64,000 nucleotides of DNA, from positions 36,897,336-36,961,335 of the forward strand of contig OW028580.1 in the NCBI GenBank assembly GCA_932294295.1. The letters are read 5' to 3'. The position numbers were made by a program, and so were the translations under genes. The notes beneath the pieces are model-generated. The model was not told where the DNA came from and searched no databases. It saw only the letters and a program-made list of their open reading frames with translations. How positions within the stretch are numbered: the first letter of the stretch is position 1; every line of letters begins with the position of its first letter. Of the stretch, positions 22,266 through 32,942 are shown piece by piece. Source of the DNA: Alitta virens. Its lineage: Eukaryota > Annelida > Polychaeta > Phyllodocida > Nereididae.

Positions 22266-24078
22266 ATTAGCACCAAATTCTTCAGAATTTAAGAAGGAGT
22301 CATTGGAATATCTAAAGATGAGGATTGGCAATTTCAAATTTTTTGTATGCCTTGTGTAAAAAAAATACACTTCAGGCCTGTCGATAGCCTCATATTAAAG
22401 ATATTTATTTCAGTTAAATGCAAAAACCTAATTACAGGCACCGGCAGTCTACCAATACATACCGGTATGAATTTTATTATATAAACGTAATTACATTTTA
22501 TGTTGGTTTAAGTGCTAGTACAAGGGTTTTTAAAAATGAATTTTTGTATTAGGCCTATGTACATAGACACTGTTTTCAAACTTGTAAACCTGTTTTGTTT
22601 TTGGAGTGCAAGTTTGTTATATTCCTTACAAGCCCGCGTAAACCCACGCACACAATGCTGCATCAATTATCTAATATTCATTATTATATTACTGAACAGT
22701 TTAACTCCACACATTTTCTTGTGATTCTAAACTAATTAGTGTATACATGTATTCTATTGAAAACTAAAAATATACAGGCCTATTCTATTGAAAAAAGAAA
22801 ATCTGAAAACTGGCATTATGTGAAACTGATCATAATTGTTGATTTTTCAGTCTTCATTGTGAAATAAGGGACAATATGTACAATGTCATCTTTTAGCCTT
22901 CTGTTTCATCACTGATTTGCAGTCGCAAATCAACCATACAATTACGGTCAGGTTATTGATGGCACTTCGGATTTACACAGGCACTGTTGAACAAACAAAA
23001 AAGAACTGCATTACCATGAAAAAATAAAAATATTATTACACCAACTTAAAGATAAGATATTTGATTTTGTGGTGATCCACATTGAATAGATTAAGTTTAA
23101 ATTAAATCAAATAAATATTAACACTTTTTTTAAAATCATCATTGCATTTTTAATCCTCAGCGAAAAAAGGTCGAAAAAGGGATTTTGTTATCATCAAAGT
23201 CCGTCTGACGGGCAGACGGTCAGACAGATGGGCAGGCGGCAGGCAGGCGGGCATAACACTTTTGTTTTCACAGCAAATTTAAATGCCATATATTTAATGC
23301 AAATCAGCCCAACAATTCAGTAACTAAAGGGAATATGGCAATTGATAATATATAGTTCCTTCAGTAGCCAGCTAAATTTAAACAGCGAGCAAAAACTATT
23401 TTGACTTTCAAGGCATTAAAATGGGTATGTTGAGTATCCTTCCATACAAAATAAACCTTTAAGATTTTGTATTTATTTGTATTTAGACATTATTAACTTA
23501 AATACAAGTAAATAAAAACCTTGAAGGTAATTTTGTATGAAATTATACCCAACATCTTTATGTGGCATAACATTATTGCTGAATTTCATATATATATATG
23601 TTCCTTTTTTAGGATCATTACAATAGCCCATATATGACAATTTTGGACATATAAATGTTAATCTTAGTTGTAGATTAGTAAAGGGGAACATGCTATTGTG
23701 TTGATATTTCTAGTGAACTCAATACTCCTTATTGTGCATAAAATCTTTAAAACAGAACAATGAAATGGCAAGAAAAGAATCGAGAATACTTTTTATGTTC
23801 ACTTGGCTTTACTGTGAACATAATGGATTGCTGTTAATACAGGGTTCACCTAGGTTTACCTTAATAAGACGCAAGATATTTGTAAGCCTAGATCCGAACA
23901 ACAGAGTCAGGTGCGCCACACATATTACAGCTCACATTAATTAACCCACATATTTATTAATCTACGTATGTAGCCTATGGTAGGGAAGGCTGATAAAAGA
24001 ATACATGTAAAACTAATAACGATGATAAGAAATTAAGGCTGCTAAAATACCATGTGCACATGTGAATACGTTGCACAT

Positions 24079-25328
24079 TGTAAAGTGCAGCCCCTGGCAA
24101 CCACTTATTATATGTCAGTTAGAATTATATGACAGGTGCATTTATTGTACACTCCTCATTACACTTGCCTTAAGCAAAGGATGCACACACAGGTCAGGCA
24201 CAATTATTAGGTACACTCCTCGTCACACTTGCCCCAGGCAAAGGAGGTACATACATGTCAAGTAGGATTATATGTTAAGTGCATTGATTGTGTGCACTCT
24301 GCATTACACTTGCCTTGAGCGTTTTTGTTGCTCTAGCAATTGCTTAATATATTGTTTGCTCATCATTACACCTGCCCTATGCAGGCCTCTGCTCATGTGT
24401 GACCTAAATGCAGTTGTTATGTGTTCCCATCATTTCCATGTGCTAGTCACTGCTCAGCTCACATGTGTCAGTATTTTCTTATTACTCATGTTTAGCTTTA
24501 TATTTAGTTAGCCTGCTGCAAGGAACATTGATTATATTATTAACATTGATTATACTATTAGTATTGATTACATTATTAATTGATTGACTATATTATCAAT
24601 TGATTGACTATATCATTAATTGATTGATTAAGTCATTAATTGATTGATTGTTTATGTCCAATTGTCAATTGATAGATTGTATTATTCATTTTGTCTTTCA
24701 TATTGATTTATATGTTGAGTCCTAAATTGTGGGAGGAGCTAGCTAACTTTCCCTCCAAAACTGCTGACCAAGCCAAAGTTGACACTCAGCACAATAGCCC
24801 ATTGTGACTTGAGCTATAAATAGCCTCAGCATAATGCAGAGCACTGCAGGGGGTCCACTTTTGCTCCATTGTCTTAGCTTCACTAATCCTTGCCAGATCT
24901 CAGCCAAAGATGCTGGAAGCAACCCTGTTTGGGGGAGGTATCACCCCACACAATGTGAATGATAATTGAGCAAATGGTCAGCAGCAGTGGCATTTGCTGT
25001 GCTGTGATTGGTTGTTAATTCCCTCTCAGCCCTGCTGGGGGGAAAACTTCATGAATTGTATTTTAATACTTATACCTGTGCAGCAATAAATATAGGAGTC
25101 TCTTTCTGTCAGCTGAGGAAGCAAAACTACTCTTGTGTTATTACTTGTACACTTTGGACTCTACACATATTGTGCTACTGCACTTTGGACTGTACACTTA
25201 TTAGAACTGGAGGAACTTGACTTGCTTCATGCTGAGATGAGACTCAGTTGAAAGTCTACATTGGACAGTCACTTGACTTTTGGACTGCAATGCCATTAAA
25301 TCGGAGTCTTAATGGATGGACTTTTACA
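24079..25328 (+). mobile_element. Solo LTR with ACAT target duplication
   Basis: Starts TGTAAAGTGC and ends GACTTTTACA, an imperfect terminal inverted repeat of TG...CA type, flanked by ACAT on both sides (24075-24078 and 25329-25332). Inside are CTATAAATAG at about 24813 and an AATAAA at about 25086 in the expected promoter-then-polyA order. The first 250 bp holds diverged 60-bp repeats around CACTTGCC. 24525-24680 holds an ATTGATTGA-type minisatellite that is largely missing from the related LTR at 42234. No internal region or second LTR is adjacent. Confidence 0.85.
24812..24822 (+). promoter_or_regulatory. LTR TATA box
   Basis: GCTATAAATAG in the solo LTR, about 270 bp before an AATAAA; the same string is kept in the second LTR at about 42839. 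Confidence 0.55.
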
Positions 25329-25489
25329 ACATGTAATCCCTTATTACAATTTCATTATTCCATGAAGTCATTGAAAAATTGACAAATCTGATCAGTTAAC
25401 GTTTCAAATAAACATTCCCATTTCTCTGCTGTTCACACATTGCCAGATATCTATACTTTAAAAAAAAAGAATTTGAAAGAATATTTATT

Positions 25490-25800
25490 TTATGAATGTC
25501 ACATGCCATAACAACAGAATTGACTAGATGTTGGACGCATTTCCATGAATACAATTAAATATATTAACACAGAGGAAATAGTCTATACGTTCTTTTATGC
25601 TTTGCCATTTAAGCTGTTTAACAAGCTCGATACCTCTAGTGGTGATAATATCAAAACAACCGGTAATAATTCTAGCTACCCTTTTTTGAAGTCTTTGAAT
25701 AGTATTTAAATTAGAATTTGAATAACCCCATACAGTACTTGCATAATCAAAAGGTACTTTATGAGTCTTTTAAGCTGGATTCTTACATTCTGAATTACAA
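25490..25800 (-). mobile_element. Non-LTR retrotransposon 3' fragment (CR1/L2-like)
   Basis: The minus-strand translation gives YASTVWGYSNSNLN, IQRLQKRVARIITG and WQSIKERIDYF. This is the C-terminal tail after the reverse transcriptase of CR1/L2/Jockey-type elements (usual form LQKRAARIIL, then an R-x-x-Y-F segment). It is a 5'-truncated relic. 25800-26176 has no recognisable gene; a final NUDT9-H exon was looked for here and not found. Confidence 0.75.
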
Positions 25801-26176
25801 CATGTCATATCAGCAATTTTGTCATTGATTGAAATAAGAAATTGTGCTTTTTTTGTTCATAATTCGGCTTATTCAGCTTATAAATAGGGCTGGTCAGCTC
25901 TCGTGTGATGTTGCACCCAGAAATACCAATACCATTGAAATGAAATGTTTTCATTCACAATACAATACATGACATCACCACAGCCCAATTATTGATGAGG
26001 TCATCTAGCATTGTGTATCACTGCGTCATGTATTGTGTAGTATTTCTAGCTACTAGAATCTATGCCACACAATAACTTACCAGCCCAATGACCACTAAAC
26101 AATGAACGTTATACGGAATCATTTCATGATTGTGTATCTTATTTCATCTTATCTTGTTTGTCTTATCTTGCCTTAC

Positions 26177-26287
26177 CCTAAGTTGGAAATGTTGCAATAT
26201 AGACCCTTTGTCATGGTAGTTTATTCCTATGGTTTCTAACCATGAGTTATCTGTGTTTCATGGGTCATCTGAATACCCTTTGTATAC
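26177..26287 (-). pseudogene. TRPM2-like exon: NUDT9-H part 6, with in-frame TGA
   Basis: The 111-nt exon has a TTCTGTTCAG acceptor and GTAAGG donor. It gives VYKGYSDDP, then TGA at 26258-26260, then NTDNSWLETIGINYHDKG. In the family the codon at the stop encodes Arg (DDPRNTDNAW), so one CGA-to-TGA change explains it. Phase is 0 at both ends. Confidence 0.9.
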
Positions 26288-26414
26288 CTGAACAGAAAGA
26301 AAATGACTGAATTTTTTTCTTGCCTTGAAATAAATTCATTATTGCAATGTTAAGAATATCAAGACCAGTAAAATTTGGTCTTAAAGACAATGTGATTCAG
26401 TGTTTCAAGCTTAC

Positions 26415-26576
26415 CTCATCACCCTGAGAAAATAAGGCATGCCTTTTCTTATCAATGGAATGTTTTTTGTCTGGGTCGTCCTTTAATGTTTCAAGGGCTT
26501 CTTTGGTGAATTCCGCTTTCAAACAGGTATACACAGGCTTTGTTGATTTAGCGACCTTGTCGGTCCTAAGGATTGC
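26415..26576 (-). CDS. TRPM2-like exon: NUDT9-H part 5, degenerate Nudix box
   Basis: The 162-nt exon has an ATACTTCAG acceptor and GTAAGC donor. It reads AILRTDKVAKSTKPVYTC then LKAEFTKEALETL and KRHALFSQGDE. The LK-x-EF-x-x-EAL and LFSQ parts align with NUDT9. The Nudix box itself is damaged: the Gly-x5-Glu half is replaced by AILRTDKVAK, the LKREFGEE-type half reads LKAEFTKE, and the segment before it is about five residues too long. Hydrolase activity is not expected. Confidence 0.88.
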
Positions 26577-26891
26577 CTGAAGTATGAATGAACCAAGGGA
26601 TTCATAATAAATGTTCAAATGTTTTCAGTCACATTATGCCATACTTGCAGCACAAAATGGACAGAAATGTTAGCATCATGTTGAACCCAAACTTTCTTTC
26701 CTTTTGATACAACAACAATTCTTTGTGTACAATTAAGTTGAAGTTCGCTATATTCTCCATTTGTTATTTCTGCTGCTTTTCTGTAACCATAACAAACGGT
26801 GACTAGATGGCAAAAAGTTATCACAGGAAATAGATAGAGGGAGGGATTTTTGGGCTAGAAAGGTGGGGTTTGACTTATTAGTAACATCCAT

Positions 26892-27008
26892 CCCAGATAG
26901 CATTCCAAATTTGCCCAGCATCGTTTCCATGTAGGCTACTGTCGTTACAACATCGTATTAACGCCAACATAATACCGATGTTTAGACACTTCGGAATGCT
27001 ATCTGGGG
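26892..27008. mobile_element. Small TIR element (CCCAGATAGCATTCC)
   Basis: About 115 bp bounded by CCCAGATAGCATTCC and its perfect complement GGAATGCTATCTGGG. Non-coding MITE inside the intron between NUDT9-H parts 4 and 5. Confidence 0.75.
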
Positions 27009-27147
27009 TTTACTGCTCCAAATTTTCAATTTAAGATGTGACCTGAAAACAAGGATTCTACCAAAGCAGAGCATTAATTAGATTATTTATCAATTCACAA
27101 GTTATTACATACATAATTCCATCAATAATTCATAAACCAAGACCTAC

Positions 27148-27253
27148 CCCTGGTATAGCCCATTGTTGGGCATCGTGTCTGTATATAGTGACAATTTCAA
27201 GAACTTTCTTGTCTTTTTCCAAAAGGAAGGCTCCTTTTTCATTCTTGGCCAAT
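27148..27253 (-). CDS. TRPM2-like exon: NUDT9-H part 4
   Basis: The 106-nt exon has a TTTTACAG acceptor and GTAGGT donor. It encodes LAKNEKGAFLLEKDKK then VLEIVTIYRHDAQQWAIPG. The final W-A-I-P-G leads directly into the Nudix box in the family, where a second Gly should follow. Confidence 0.9.
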
Positions 27254-27819
27254 CTGTAAAAGTTGTCATAATTGGATAATTAAAAAACAAATGAAGCTGT
27301 GTCAGGTTTTTAAACCATATCATATAAATATGAAGCCTTGGCAAAGATAAAACCTGATAATCATTTACAATTACTATTTTACTGTGTTCCAGCCAGGCCA
27401 TTTGACACTGGCACCATGTGCTGCGCCATGCCAGATGCCTCTAGCGCCATGCTCGATTTCGTAAATGCCATGCCAGAACCTTAATTATTATTTTTTGGCT
27501 CTTCAACTAGCTTGGTACACTACGAGTCTATTTTGGTGCCCTAATATTCTTCTGCATCATGCCCAATTGAAATCCAATGTTTGAAAGACTCTTTTTCTTC
27601 ATAAATTCAGTTAGACCACTCAAACCTCTATAAAATTTAAATATGCTACCAAGATAGCAGGACAGTCCCATTGCCAATGGGAGTCCTGGATCCCCGGGAT
27701 CAGCTGGAGTATCATTTCAAAGTCTAAGACTTCTATTGTAAATTTATGTTACCAGATCACAAAACCATATCTAACATATTATGCAATTCATGAAACCAGT
27801 GCAATACAAATTCACACAC

Positions 27820-28014
27820 CTTGTAACAATAGGATCACCAACGTGATTGGGGCCCCACCGTCCAAGCAGACCTCGCCCCTTGATGCCCGTTCGCCCCATG
27901 GGGTTCATGGGAAGACGTTGTTTGACCTCATAGTCAGCCATGAAGCTTTTTCGGTCGATATGGCAATCCTCGTCGTACTCGTTAAACTTCAATAAAGGAC
28001 GATTCGCCGGGTCA
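27820..28014 (-). CDS. TRPM2-like exon: NUDT9-H part 3
   Basis: The 195-nt exon is the most diagnostic of the domain: [38 protein letters not shown] and [11 protein letters not shown]. The [26 protein letters not shown] block is the hallmark of NUDT9 and NUDT9-H. The acceptor is TTTCTAG and the donor GTGTGT; phases fit both neighbours. Confidence 0.95.
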
Positions 28015-28799
28015 CTAGAAAAGGTTCAAGGATTACGTTAATCCCGGTGAATTGGAATCTATACAATTACACAGCTATTTGTATATTTTCAATGTAATTT
28101 AAGTCATTCTATGAAGTTAAAACCGGAATTAGAGACACAAAATGCCCACAATTTTCATTACAACTTTTAAACGTCCACAATTTAGGAACAACAGTCTAAT
28201 TGTATATCATAGGGTGATAATAAACAATGAATAAAACCTATGAGGAACGTAACGTCATCTGCTCTGGTTTAGTTATGAATGTCACATGTAACTTTCTGAC
28301 AGAACTGGTTGACCATATAATTGGACTCCACTATGCAAGATCAATTTGAATGGCAAACTCTGCAGGTTGTTTTGTGGTATCATAAGTTTACTTTATGATA
28401 GATTGTACCACTAACAATTTGGCAAGTGTCTAAGGGGCTACTACACCAGCCAAGTTTTCCCATTTCCTGAAGCAAGTCCGCCTTTCTGCTTGGCTCCGGA
28501 CTGCCTTGCTAGATTTCACGGCAATGCTGTATTTTTTTCACCATAGCCCTCTAGCGGTTAATAGACACGTGACTAAGTAGAGCTTCAAAATGCTCAACCG
28601 TCACTGCAGGCCACGTTGTTGCGCTAAATATTGATACGTTTCATAAACATACCGCTGATTTGATCTTCGCAACCAGTCAAACTGGATATGCATGTACCAG
28701 GCAATTAAGCCCATTTCTAGCAAGGCGCATAGCATAGCTACGCGAAGATGGCGGACATGCTTTAGAAAGATGAGTTTTACTGAAATTAGGCCTACTTAC

Positions 28800-28888
28800 A
28801 AGTCTAGGATGTCAATGTCTGCCCACACTGGTCGATCAAGAACATTTTGGTCTGTGTGAATCACAGGTTCATACTCGGCCCAAGCAAC
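28800..28888 (-). CDS. TRPM2-like exon: NUDT9-H part 2
   Basis: The 89-nt exon has a CCTTACAG acceptor and GTAAGT donor. It encodes VAWAEYEPVIHTDQNVL then RPVWADIDILD, matching the NUDT9 segment W-x-x-Y-x-P-V-x-x-T followed by P-x-W-A-D. Two bases carry over to the next exon. Confidence 0.88.
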
Positions 28889-29219
28889 CTGTAAGGAAAT
28901 TTATCAATTGTCAAATGAAATAATTTGTTATTTATTTTAATATGGATTTGTGCCAATGCTACTGGTCTGAAGCATAGTCACATTTCAAGTATTTCTGAAC
29001 AGTTGCCAGATCCAAACATACTTAAGAGGATTCCACATTATGTTAGGATTTCACATGCACTATTCTATGTTATATTGCTGTAAGTAATTACGCTTTGATT
29101 CAATATCATGATCTCATAATACAAACATAGTACTCTATCTAGGAAACAACTGCCTGCAATTGAGTAAAACATGTCTTATGTGATTTATTGATCAAAATGA
29201 GTGTTTTAACAAAGCTTAC

Positions 29220-29329
29220 ACTCCAATGTATCCTATGATCTGGCACGTTAAATCGAGTGATGATTTTGTAGTCGCAAGGATATTGCGATGTTCTGGACTT
29301 TGTATGCAATTCTTGTTTCCTTCGATTTT
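29220..29329 (-). CDS. TRPM2-like exon: NUDT9-H part 1
   Basis: The 110-nt exon has a TTTACAG acceptor and GTAAGC donor. It encodes SRTSQYPCDYKIITRFNVP then DHRIHWS, matching the start of the NUDT9 core (xRTSPYP...x-V-P-x-x-x-x-x-W). It ends in phase 0. Confidence 0.85.
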
Positions 29330-30404
29330 CTGTAAATGTATAATTCAAAATCATAATTATGCCAAAGTTAGAGGTAAAAGTTGAAATGAAAAAAAAACAT
29401 AAATTTTTAGGCAAAAAAGGATCAGAATCAATGGAGAAAAAGTACAACAATGTGTCACTGCCACCGTAGCAGATGACTATTGCTTGATGACGTCATCTGT
29501 TCTGTGACGTCATCCATGCAATAATTATTAGTGATGTCCTCTTATTCTCTTTTTATGTGCTATGGCCATGGTGCCACCTGTAGACTTTGTTACTTTTTCT
29601 TCCAAATAGAACACTATTGTTGTTAACATTCTGAAGTTATCTTATATTTTTAGGAGGGTGGTTGGTGCAATATATTTAACTCATAGATCTAACTAATAGG
29701 GCGCAACCTCAAAAGTCCAGCCCCGATTTTCAGTTGCATACAAATATAGTAAGGAATAGTACCCTAATTCAACCATTTAGTTTAAAAAGATTTCCTCTTT
29801 TTTATTATGGCTTTTACAACACAACGTCCAGTCACTGGAGGACCAGTTTTCGCACCTTGTCCTCTATTGACTTTTGCTGTTCTTCTCATCTGGAAGGAAA
29901 GATGAAAATTCAAATTAAAGAATGAATGAAGACGGTTATGGCAGTCTAAAGAATGAAAGGCATACAATTTGTAAGAGAGGTGCAGGAGGTGCAGGAGTTT
30001 TGGCTGGTACACCGTGTTTGGAGGAAATTGATTGAACTTGCCAAAATATTTGTGTACATATTGTAAATTTTGAAAATCTGTTTAAGTGGGAAACACAACA
30101 TTGAAGTTAAACAAGTACTTTTTGTGACTAACAAACTTGATGAATCACAGTTCAATTGATGGCAACACAGATATTCTAATTCATTTTAGAGGTCTTACAT
30201 ATTAAGTGTGAGAAACAGTTTATATATATTGTCTTCAGATGACGAATCTGAGGTTAGTAGCCTGTTAGTCTTAGAGCTGCCTCTTGAGCCTCAACCGATT
30301 ACTACAACTACTGCAACTCTTATGCCTGAGTCACTTCCTATTCAGACTATTATTAAATCTAGGGACTCTCGCACACCCACGTTTCAGTGTAAGGATGGGC
30401 TACT

Positions 30405-30840
30405 TCTTTTCCGTGGTCCAAAGAACCCCCTTTCAGGGCTTTTTTCCATCATCCCTTACATTGGAAGACCAGGACCTTCATCTCTGCTGAGGTCGCTTAT
30501 CAGCATGATATGTTTCAGCACCACTGACTCTCTAGAGCAGCCCACAATGAACTCTTACGTTGTCGCTCATCACATGACGCAAAACGTGTGGCAAGCAAGT
30601 GGGTCATTAAGTGTAACAAGAACTGGGAGAGCGTCCATTTCCAGGTTATGGAACGGATCTGTTTGGCCAAGCTACAGCAGTGCAAGGCCTTCAAGACAGC
30701 CCTCAGAAAAAGTGAATCAGCACATTTGATCCACAACACAGAGACTGACTCCACCTGGGGTTGTGGACCCGACTTTAGAGGGCTGAACATGATGGGTCAA
30801 ATCTTGATGGATATTCGTAAACGAGACATTGATTATCAGC
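30405..30840 (+). pseudogene. Retrotransposon ORF1: NADAR-like domain
   Basis: Read across three frames, the stretch contains FRGPKNPLSG, FPSSLTLEDQD, ISAEVAYQHDMF, DAKRVASKWVIKCNKNWESV, HFQVMERICLAKLQ and HNTETDSTWGCG followed by GLNMMGQILMDIRK. These match, in order, the blocks of the YbiA/NADAR family: F-x-G...PLSNF, S-x-E-x-x-Y-Q, KNWESVxxQVM, HxTxDxxWGxG and GxNxxGxxLMxxR. NADAR proteins act on ADP-ribosylated or ADP-ribose-like substrates, including removal of ADP-ribose from guanosine. Two frame changes (between 30430 and 30490) and an in-frame TGA at 30525-30527 break the 5' part; from 30528 to 31424 the frame is open. Confidence 0.82.
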
Positions 30841-31424
30841 CAGAGTACCCCGCCCCTCCAATGACTCGTGATGCACCCATCTCTACACCCCAACCTCGCC
30901 AACATGAATCTTCAAAACGCAGAGTCCTAGTACTTGGAAATTCCAATGCGTGTGGGATTTCGCAAGGACTCTGCGAATGTGGCATCGATGCCACTGGGTA
31001 TGTCTACCCTGGACAGACTGTCAGACATTTAAAGGGTAGGACTGAATCCATTGCCAAGGCATCACAGGGTCGTCACCCTGAAGCCATACTCATACATGCT
31101 GGTGACATTGAGGCTCGCGACGACTCTACCTCAGTGTCATCAATCACCAGTGCCATGCAGGAACTCACCATGGACCTACAGCGAAGATTCCCTGGCACTT
31201 GCATCATACTGAGTGACCTTCCGTTCGTGCCAGGGAATAAGCCACTCAATGGAAGCATTGCCCATTTGAACACTATCTTCGCCAAGATGTGTAAGGACTT
31301 GACTGGGCATGCGTACCTTTGCAACAAGAGAGCAAAACTGCAGCGGGACAAGATCCATTTGACTCCTCTCTCTAGAGACTTGATCACTCGCACCACTGCC
31401 TGCTATGTGAAGAAGTGTGTTTAA
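30588..31424 (+). CDS. Retrotransposon ORF1 open part: NADAR C-terminal half and SGNH-hydrolase-like domain
   Basis: A continuous 278-codon frame. After the NADAR half (to about codon 84) and a Pro-rich linker comes an SGNH/GDSL-type domain: VLVLGNSNACG (block I with the candidate Ser), ILIHAGDIEARD (the GxND-like block) and RDKIHLTPLSRDLI (the Asp-x-x-His block). Esterase-like domains are known in ORF1 of CR1-clade elements, where they may aid membrane or particle association. It ends with a stop at 31422-31424, about 300 bp before ORF2. It lacks its own N-terminus, so a real product is doubtful. Confidence 0.8.
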   Translation: MASKWVIKCNKNWESVHFQVMERICLAKLQQCKAFKTALRKSESAHLIHNTETDSTWGCGPDFRGLNMMGQILMDIRKRDIDYQPEYPAPPMTRDAPISTPQPRQHESSKRRVLVLGNSNACGISQGLCECGIDATGYVYPGQTVRHLKGRTESIAKASQGRHPEAILIHAGDIEARDDSTSVSSITSAMQELTMDLQRRFPGTCIILSDLPFVPGNKPLNGSIAHLNTIFAKMCKDLTGHAYLCNKRAKLQRDKIHLTPLSRDLITRTTACYVKKCV

Positions 31425-31716
31425 TGTGCTGCCTGCTGCTTGTGATCCTTGTGTGATGAATGTTATTGACATAATGGTTACAAGTGATGAGTTTAATGTT
31501 GAGACTATCACTACTAAATGTAACTCAAATAACTTAATTAATGTACTAAGTACTAATTTAGAGGATGTAAGTAGTGAAAGTGAAAACAGCATGAATTGCA
31601 ATAATCAGAGTTACTCAACAAACCCAGATATTAACACTTTTTAGATAAATAACAATAGCCCTAGTCAGTATAGCTCTCTAAACCGGATCACACAAACAAA
31701 TGATGATTTAAGTCTT

Positions 31717-32942
31717 ATGAACAAAAATAGCAACAATGATATAAATAGTGATACAAACTTGAACATTATGACTTGGAACATTCAGGGATTAGGTGCTAAA
31801 CTCAGTGACTGTGATTTTATGACCTACATTAATAAATATGATATTGTAGTTTTTTTAGAGACCATGAAACTGGACACCTATAAGTCCACACTTCATAATT
31901 ATTCTGATAAACACTACCAAAGAAAATTTCAGCATCCCCGAGCGAGGAAACCTGCAGGTGGGATAGGGGTGTTAATCAACACACTGTTGTCTGAGAATGG
32001 TACAGTAACTATAGTTAAAAACACAGACTTCGCTGTATGGCTGAAAATTAAACAGAGGGCTTATCCAGACTTGTATTTGGGAGTAGTACATATTCCCCCC
32101 CTTGATTCATCATCAACTATATCTAGTTTCCAAGATAATAATGCATTCCACCTGTTGCAAGAAGAAATTACACATTTTAGTCAGAAAGGCACTGTGGCAA
32201 TAAGTGGCGACTTTAATGCGTGAAAAGGTAGACTTCCTGATTTTACATTGTTTATAGATCCTGATAACCACAACATTCTAACTAGTTTCCAGCATACAAT
32301 ATGTACAACTTCTCACAGCATAACCGCCATTCTGGTGATATTAAATTTAACAGATACGGGAAAGATCTGTTGGAATTGTGCAACTCCAGTAATATGAGGA
32401 TTATGAATGGATATTATAATTATGATACTACAACTGGTACATTCACATGTTATACTGCAAATGGTAGAAGTTTAATTGACTATTTGATCTGTGATTCCAA
32501 ATTTTGTCAGGCTTTAAGTAGTTTTAGAGTTGATCCTCTAGTTTCTGACTCTGACCATAGCCCCCTCATATTTTCTGTAAACTTAAAGACAAGAAATACT
32601 CATAATTCTTTTAACAGGCTAAATGCAAATCAAGCAGAACAGGTAGCAAATGAGAAGTTTGGTAGATACATTTTCAATATTGAAACTGCTAGAGGTCTCA
32701 ATGTTGTATGTGATCAGTGTGTATCACTCTATGATTCATGCATAAACTGTGTTATAACAGACATGGGAGTTGATGAAGCAGTCAAGGGCCTATATGGACT
32801 TCTTCATACGGCTCTTCCAGACAACTTCTCTAAAAAGTATATGAAATCAATTCGTAATAAAGCCCCGTTCCCACATAGCCGAGTTTCTCGTAGTCAACTC
32901 GTAGTATTACGTAACACGCTTCTCGGTCCCAATCCGTACTAA
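31717..32942 (+). pseudogene. Retrotransposon ORF2: AP endonuclease domain
   Basis: TWNIQGLGAKLSDCD, VVFLETMKL, AGGIGVLIN and GDFNA are in one frame (31717-32223), stopped by TGA right after GDFNA where the family has Arg. The C-terminal half (LLELCNSSNMRIMNG, SLIDYLICDS, SDSDHSPLIF) continues in another frame at 32301-32860. The domain nicks genomic DNA to prime reverse transcription. The frame then runs into the Harbinger-type element. Confidence 0.9.

Noticed and set aside
26645..26780. Possible extra exon between NUDT9-H parts 4 and 5 (GGTTACAG acceptor, KAAEITNGEYSELQLN...)
   Set aside because: Its open frame needs two bases carried in, but part 4 ends in phase 0; including it would shift the frame, and it does not resemble the Nudix box.
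29800..29898. Possible linker exon (CCTTCCAG acceptor, then MRRTAKVNRGQGAKTG)
   Set aside because: The good donor gives the wrong phase for the next exon, the phase-fitting donor is weak, and the protein matches nothing known.
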